DNA from: Planctomycetota bacterium
GTDB lineage: Bacteria > Planctomycetota > Planctomycetia > Pirellulales > Pirellulaceae
Direction of reading: 5' to 3'
Assembly (NCBI GenBank): GCA_018970165.1
Contig: JAGWWZ010000025.1
Span: forward strand, 1-38,409
DNA length: 38,409 nt
Shown here: positions 35,201 through 38,409 of the stretch, one piece after another
Numbering within the stretch: position 1 is the first letter of the stretch
Layout of the letters: every line of letters starts with the position of its first letter
Position numbers and translations under genes: made by a program
Notes under the pieces: generated by a model
Told to the model about the DNA's origin: nothing
The model's input: only the letters and a program-made list of their open reading frames with translations
The model's database searches: none

Positions 35201-36288
35201 TGATTACCAATACTCATCGGAGTCAAGTTCGCGAAGTTGCGAGTAAAAACAGTCGGGGCAACCGTGCTGAAGCTGTTAATGATCGCATCGGCAGAGTTAG
35301 GACCGGTGACCTCGAGCTGGATGGCACCAACGGATGAAAAGTTCGCACCTGTCCCCGCATTCACCGTGAAGTCGGCGAATGGGATATCCAGATCTTGTGT
35401 CGTCGATCCGCCCCCGCCCAATGTGACTGGAATCGTTACGGTACGGGTCGACGAGTTCGCACCGCTGAAGACCCTCACGATCAGTTGCGTTCCTGTTTCG
35501 CCACCGATTACGAACCGAAACGCGTTTGCACCGCCGCTGGTTAAATTGAAGCCTGCGAGGCCATTGTTGTTCAGTGTTTGCGCGTTGTTGTCGTCTCCGT
35601 CATAGGTAATCAATCGAGTACCATTTGCCACCGCGCCGACATCAAAAACCAGCAACCCTGGGTTCGCCGGTGCGTTGGCGGAAACACTGATATTTCCAGC
35701 CGTCGCATCGACAAATATATCCCGCTCATTACCGATTGCTTCAGGTGCATCCACAGCGGAACTCTGGGGAGTCGAGCCAGGAAATGCAGCATTGACTATC
35801 TGCTGAGTCGTGTTAAATGAATCGAGAGTGGTGATCACGGACCCCGTGATATCGCCGGACGTGACCGTCAACGATTGGACCCGCTGGGCTGGGCGTTGGA
35901 TCAATCCCGGTGCAACGGTCGACTGCACGACATAGTAATTACCCGCTGTATTCACCGAGAATGAGTACGCACCGGTCGAAACTGCCGATGTGGTCGTTCC
36001 GGAAGCGATATCATCTCCGCCCCCATTGTCGAACGTCCCATTGCCACCATCGCGGAACAAAGAAATGGTTACTCCTGAGATCAGCGGATCAGCGCCGCCG
36101 AGTCCGTTATCCGTGGTATCCTGGAATACGACCCCTTGAATATTGGCTGCCATCAACTGACGCTGCTCGAGCATCTCCACTCGCAATCGGCGTCGAGCGT
36201 CTTGTCGGCGATTGGAAGAGATAGCACTACCACCCGAGTCCGTTGGGCGTCGGATCAAAGAAACCAATTGCTTCCACAGTCTAGCCAT
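32281..36288 (-). CDS. Large surface/adhesin-like protein with SdrD-like and DUF11 repeats
   Basis: 1335 residues. The N-terminus is Arg-rich and then reads MLEQRQLMAAN (39-49), a variant of the planctomycete LEPR-XLL motif found on giant exported proteins; no classical signal peptide precedes it. Domains in order: an SdrD_B/Cna-B-like unit (50-150), a non-repeat beta region (170-350), a second SdrD-like unit (FADRNNNGLFDTG, 357-470), and five DUF11 repeats starting near 517, 663, 793, 945 and 1085. A last SdrD-like unit (GRIYNDANRNSVFDSGDGG) starts near 1212. Several repeats share near-identical IPDGIRVIS and DTTAANPDDI stretches. Composition is Thr/Asn/Val-rich. GGAAGGA seven bases before the ATG supports the start. 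Probably an outer-surface fibrillar or adhesive protein, perhaps co-transcribed with BBP7 upstream. Confidence 0.85.
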   Translation of the reverse strand: MARLWKQLVSLIRRPTDSGGSAISSNRRQDARRRLRVEMLEQRQLMAANIQGVVFQDTTDNGLGGADPLISGVTISLFRDGGNGTFDNGGGDDIASGTTTSAVSTGAYSFSVNTAGNYYVVQSTVAPGLIQRPAQRVQSLTVTSGDITGSVITTLDSFNTTQQIVNAAFPGSTPQSSAVDAPEAIGNERDIFVDATAGNISVSANAPANPGLLVFDVGAVANGTRLITYDGDDNNAQTLNNNGLAGFNLTSGGANAFRFVIGGETGTQLIVRVFSGANSSTRTVTIPVTLGGGGSTTQDLDIPFADFTVNAGTGANFSSVGAIQLEVTGPNSADAIINSFSTVAPTVFTRNFANLTPMSIGNQVFADRNNNGLFDTGATPAEVGVASVQLQLFLDSNSNGTYNPGTDTAALDTSGNAIVTTANSSGIYNFTNLLPGSYFVVIPATNFAGGGAAVGHVVSSTVPAGQTNNANVGTAIAGGAGAIVSSLITLAAGAAPTTDGDSDVNTNNAIDFGLFSQFDVTVNKTTTATEAAAGSTITYTVTVRNDGPGPATGVTLTDNIPDGIRVISATSSNGGDVVTIPATAQDTTAANPDDITVTIGTLAASATTQRTLTIVALVLPNTVGTGSPLSIINSATVSGLGTETGSLTNSSSSTLPVTRNAVLAITKTGSPAAVAVGSNVTYTVTLRNTGPATARNTIITDTLPVGLDLISVTSNVGTATPTQGAGGAADSFTVTVPEVNVDSPSVDTDVVVTVVAQVLSGIAGTTFTNTVNGDSDDSAAVTANVTNNVQRNVDLVVTKTVTTNPPSGATPPNAAPNSTFTYTILARNDGPNDATTVRVTDNIPDGIRITSVTSSDGTDTITIPASAQDTTAANPDDIIINLGNLAVGAGAQTTITLIGVILPGTVGNFTNVATIAATDTTLNNDTNGSNNSSSVAANAQRTVDLTVSKTGPATAVSGNTITYTMTATNNGPSDAINVQVADNIPDGIRVISATLNGTAVTVPATASDTNAANPDDIIFTVGNLASGASVNTLQIVAAILPATAAGSLINSAVISTTDVNSVETPNNNNAASFTTTVSVQNDVAITKSGPATIPAGTELTYTLNVTNSGPSTATSIAVSDVLPAGLTFVSGTSTIGGTTAGTVSATGNTASVTIPTLNPSETAIVTIRATVSVTVTGNISNTATATAANDTNAANNTSAAVTTNVTAPPVVSFAGRIYNDANRNSVFDSGDGGIAGITVTLNGTPINSTTPVTVTTTTNANGEYSFANVSQGTYTVSTGTPSDFAFLASNPGTTGGNAGTNQVGGANVNGNSASNNIGFTRVFSKRLFLASSPRP

Positions 36289-36310
36289 CGTCGAATCCTT
36301 CCAATCTTTC

Positions 36311-36383
36311 CTTGATGGGCATCGCGTGATCTACTACTGAACGCATCAAGGCTCGCACGATAGAGCCATGCAAGCCTTTGATG
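36311..36383. other. Paired palindromes between the BBP7 and surface-protein genes
   Basis: CCTTGATG (36310-36317) pairs with CATCAAGG (36344-36351), and the latter can instead pair with AGCCTTTGAT near 36374-36383, giving two alternative stems in the 125-base spacer. No T run follows, so a processing site, attenuator or mRNA stabiliser is as likely as a terminator. Confidence 0.3.
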
Positions 36384-36413
36384 ATTTCGGCACAACCGGA
36401 TCTCAACTCAAGT

Positions 36414-37955
36414 TTACCAGCGATATTCGCCACCGACGCTGAGACCCTGCACCCAATAGTCTGTTTCTCGGATCTCAAAAGCGGGTCCGAGAAAGGTATT
36501 TCCTGCGATCACCGGAGGCATCAGATTCGTGTTGACGGTTGTATCGATTTGGTCGCCTGGGCGAATCAGGTTGCTCCAGTAGAGGAATGTGTAACCTACG
36601 TTGAGTTTGAGGCGTTCGGTCAATTGATAGCCAATCGTTCCTCCCAACTCAGGAATCATGGCAAATTCCTCTTGCTCATAGGTACCAATGTTTCGTCCAG
36701 GCTGAGCAAGCAACCCACCTTGCACGGCAGTGTTCCCCTTGGGGCTTTGCGTGGTCCCAGCAACATCCAATCTCTGCATTGAGTTACCGATGCTAACTCG
36801 AAGGATCGTTTCCGCACTCCAGTAACCACGTCGTCCGAGCCACTGGAACCCGAGCTCCGCTCCATTGAACTGATTGAAGGTCTTGAACGAGTCCTGGATC
36901 AAAAAGCTCCCGGGGTTGTTCGTGTCTAGAGAGATTAAATCTTCCGTAATCATCAAACCTTCGCGAAGTTGCATATATCGCCAACCCACGGTGGCATCAA
37001 TTCGAGACTGCGATTGGACGGGCGAGCAGGCCATTGCCGAAATGCCGCATCCATTGGTGCAGCAGAGCATCCTGCGGAAACGAACTGCAGCAGATGCTAA
37101 TTGCGAGTCTGCATTGACCAAGATCCGTCCACTCAAAACATTTGGAAAGGCGACCAGTTCCGAATCTTGCAGACCGGTGATGTTGTTGTAGAACGGACGA
37201 GCCAGAATCGGACTTCCGGTAGAATTTCGGTCGAACGATTCCGTCTGCTGACTGAATCCGAAGTACTCACCTTCCGCACCAGCGTTGGCCCGGGTCGGTG
37301 ACCAAACACCCACCCGAACGCGTACTCCGTTCATCGTATCACTCAGGATATCATCGTTACCACCGTACAGAACCTGAGCGTTAGGTAAAACACCTGCAGC
37401 CGCTTGCGAGGTGCCTGCGGGAGAGGTGGTAACGAGTGCTGGTGTTTGCATGCCGGCCTGATACCAACCGAGGTAATCGACGCTGGCCCATCCATGATTC
37501 GGGAGACAGATGCAAAGTCTGCGTCCACCGAGCCCTGTCGGGTTGCAAATGTCGATTCCATAGGGACCGATCGCGGCGTAGGGATCCGCACCGCAACTGG
37601 TGCAGCCCGAATCGCCACACGAGGAGCAGCCTCCATCTTCGACGTACATCGCACCTTCATCTTCGATAATCATCCCTTCGTCTTCCAGGATCATCTCCGA
37701 GCGGACGGAAGGAGCCGTTACTGATGGCTGCGGAGCAACGGTCTCCGCTTCCTGAAGCAGGCTTGCCGGATTTTGGCGAGCTGACGCCAATCGTCCGACA
37801 GGACGCGTGGGTCGCGGTACACCTGTCCCTTGAACCACTTTGGAAGTGGAGCTTGCGGGACGAACAGCAGACGCCTTGCGCCTAGGCTCTTGTCCGAAAC
37901 TGGACGTTGGAAATGCAATGAGGATCGCGACGCAGATCGAGGCTAGGCGGATCAC
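36414..37955 (-). CDS. BBP7-family outer-membrane beta-barrel protein
   Basis: I chose the GTG at 37955 because GGAAGGTG lies just upstream and a clean signal peptide follows (IRLASICVAILIAFPTSSFG, then Gln); a longer start at 38015 would bury it. The 513-residue product has a Pro/Ser-rich linker (30-85), an acidic stretch (EMILEDEGMIIEDEG), a four-cysteine cluster CSSCGDSGCTSC (110-121), and then a C-terminal barrel domain. The barrel shows the BBP7 features NHGWASVDYLGWYQAG, RVRVGVWSP, TVGWRYMQLREGL, FNGAELGF and LNVGYTFLYWSNLIRPGDQID. BBP7 is a planctomycete-specific outer-membrane family. The surface protein gene follows 125 bases downstream on the same strand. Confidence 0.87.
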   Translation of the reverse strand: MIRLASICVAILIAFPTSSFGQEPRRKASAVRPASSTSKVVQGTGVPRPTRPVGRLASARQNPASLLQEAETVAPQPSVTAPSVRSEMILEDEGMIIEDEGAMYVEDGGCSSCGDSGCTSCGADPYAAIGPYGIDICNPTGLGGRRLCICLPNHGWASVDYLGWYQAGMQTPALVTTSPAGTSQAAAGVLPNAQVLYGGNDDILSDTMNGVRVRVGVWSPTRANAGAEGEYFGFSQQTESFDRNSTGSPILARPFYNNITGLQDSELVAFPNVLSGRILVNADSQLASAAVRFRRMLCCTNGCGISAMACSPVQSQSRIDATVGWRYMQLREGLMITEDLISLDTNNPGSFLIQDSFKTFNQFNGAELGFQWLGRRGYWSAETILRVSIGNSMQRLDVAGTTQSPKGNTAVQGGLLAQPGRNIGTYEQEEFAMIPELGGTIGYQLTERLKLNVGYTFLYWSNLIRPGDQIDTTVNTNLMPPVIAGNTFLGPAFEIRETDYWVQGLSVGGEYRW

Positions 37956-38015
37956 GACAACACCTTCCGTATACTGAGCAAGGAAAACTTCGCCGAGTCG
38001 TGAAACTCGACGCAA

Positions 38016-38409
38016 CCCGAAACTCTCCCCCGATTGGGAAAGTCCCAGTAGGCTTTTCCTCTTATCGATCCGTTCCCCATCAACCTTGACTTTTTCCGAA
38101 AGATTTTCCTGATCGGAAAAGTTGACGGAGGCTTCGCAAACCGCCTCTTCCCCGCCGTGTGCCGAATTTGCTCACTCCGTGGCCTGGTGGAACGGAATGG
38201 AAACGCGCGGGAATTTCATTTTATCCCGTATAAATCGCCATTATCTTACGACTTGCCGCTAGCTATAATCGGTGGGAATCTCGAAATCGTCGCAAGTGGA
38301 ACTGCCCAAGGCGCCCTTCAAAGGCATTCTGTTTGCCGCTAGCATGAGTTTAACGTTGAATCACTGAACCTTGGGCTTGCACTACGGGGATGTTCGACCT
38401 ATTTCATGG
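38016..38409. other. Right-hand intergenic region
   Basis: No convincing gene. Besides the BBP7 upstream region it holds a palindrome, TTTTCCGA (38092-38099) with TCGGAAAA (38113-38120), that could be a regulator site or a BBP7 leader structure. It also holds a possible promoter directed to the right (given separately). Confidence 0.45.
38241..38269 (+). promoter_or_regulatory. Possible outward promoter
   Basis: TTATCT (38241-38246), 17 bases, then a perfect TATAAT (38264-38269) directed at sequence beyond the window. The -35 box is weak. Confidence 0.3.

Noticed and set aside
36281-36478. A 65-codon minus-strand frame between the BBP7 and surface-protein genes.
   Set aside because: It overlaps the 3' end of BBP7 and has no recognisable features or ribosome site; most likely a chance frame.

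Overview
The window looks like a chromosomal segment of a planctomycete, most likely of the Pirellula/Rhodopirellula group. The evidence is a BBP7-type outer-membrane protein, a large DUF11/SdrD-like surface protein with the short N-terminal LEQRQLMAAN motif (a variant of the planctomycete 'LEPR-XLL' signature), a large Y1/REP-type transposase, tandem DUF3467 domains, a DUF3299 membrane protein, and housekeeping genes (purL, nusB, maf, lipA, upp, rsmD) scattered in short mixed-strand clusters. All identifications are by reading motifs; no database search was run.

Layout. 1-2613: the 3' part of purL, then a RAYT-type transposase element bounded by inverted 16-bp repeats that each form a REP-like hairpin, then a second, diverged in-frame relic of the purL 3' end. 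2636-8239: a Tat-exported PhoD-family phosphatase (-), a DinB-like protein (+), a secreted glycoside hydrolase with C-terminal discoidin-like regions (+), and a small single-span membrane protein (-). 8332-12428: two large membrane GTPases of dynamin-like architecture, translationally coupled by an ATGA overlap and divergent from the small membrane protein. 12586-16434 (-): rsmD-like methyltransferase, lipoprotein alpha/beta hydrolase and metallophosphoesterase, probably one transcription unit.

16481-22402 (+): an exported cyclophilin-like protein, tRNA-Leu(CAG) with a good promoter, a CrtI/CrtISO-like FAD oxidoreductase, nusB, a double-DUF3467 protein, maf, and a PhyH-type dioxygenase. 22421-24061 (-): lipA followed without a gap by a Pr6Pr-like membrane protein. 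24323-28781 (+): a planctomycete-type exported protein of unknown function, a DUF3299 membrane protein, an intergenic stretch with a minus-strand terminator and a possible 31-codon gene, and a 636-residue protein of unknown function. 28902-32291 (+): upp, then an IlvD/Edd-family dehydratase and a DapA-family aldolase/dehydratase that look like a sugar-acid catabolic pair. 32281-37955 (-): an outer-membrane BBP7 protein followed by the large repeat surface protein. The last ~390 bases hold only a palindrome and a possible outward promoter.

The two most interesting places are the RAYT element sandwiched between two diverged purL 3' ends, which suggests foreign DNA or a mobile element that rebuilt the gene it entered, and the coupled pair of dynamin-like GTPases with its divergent small membrane protein, a candidate membrane-remodelling system I cannot assign to a described one.
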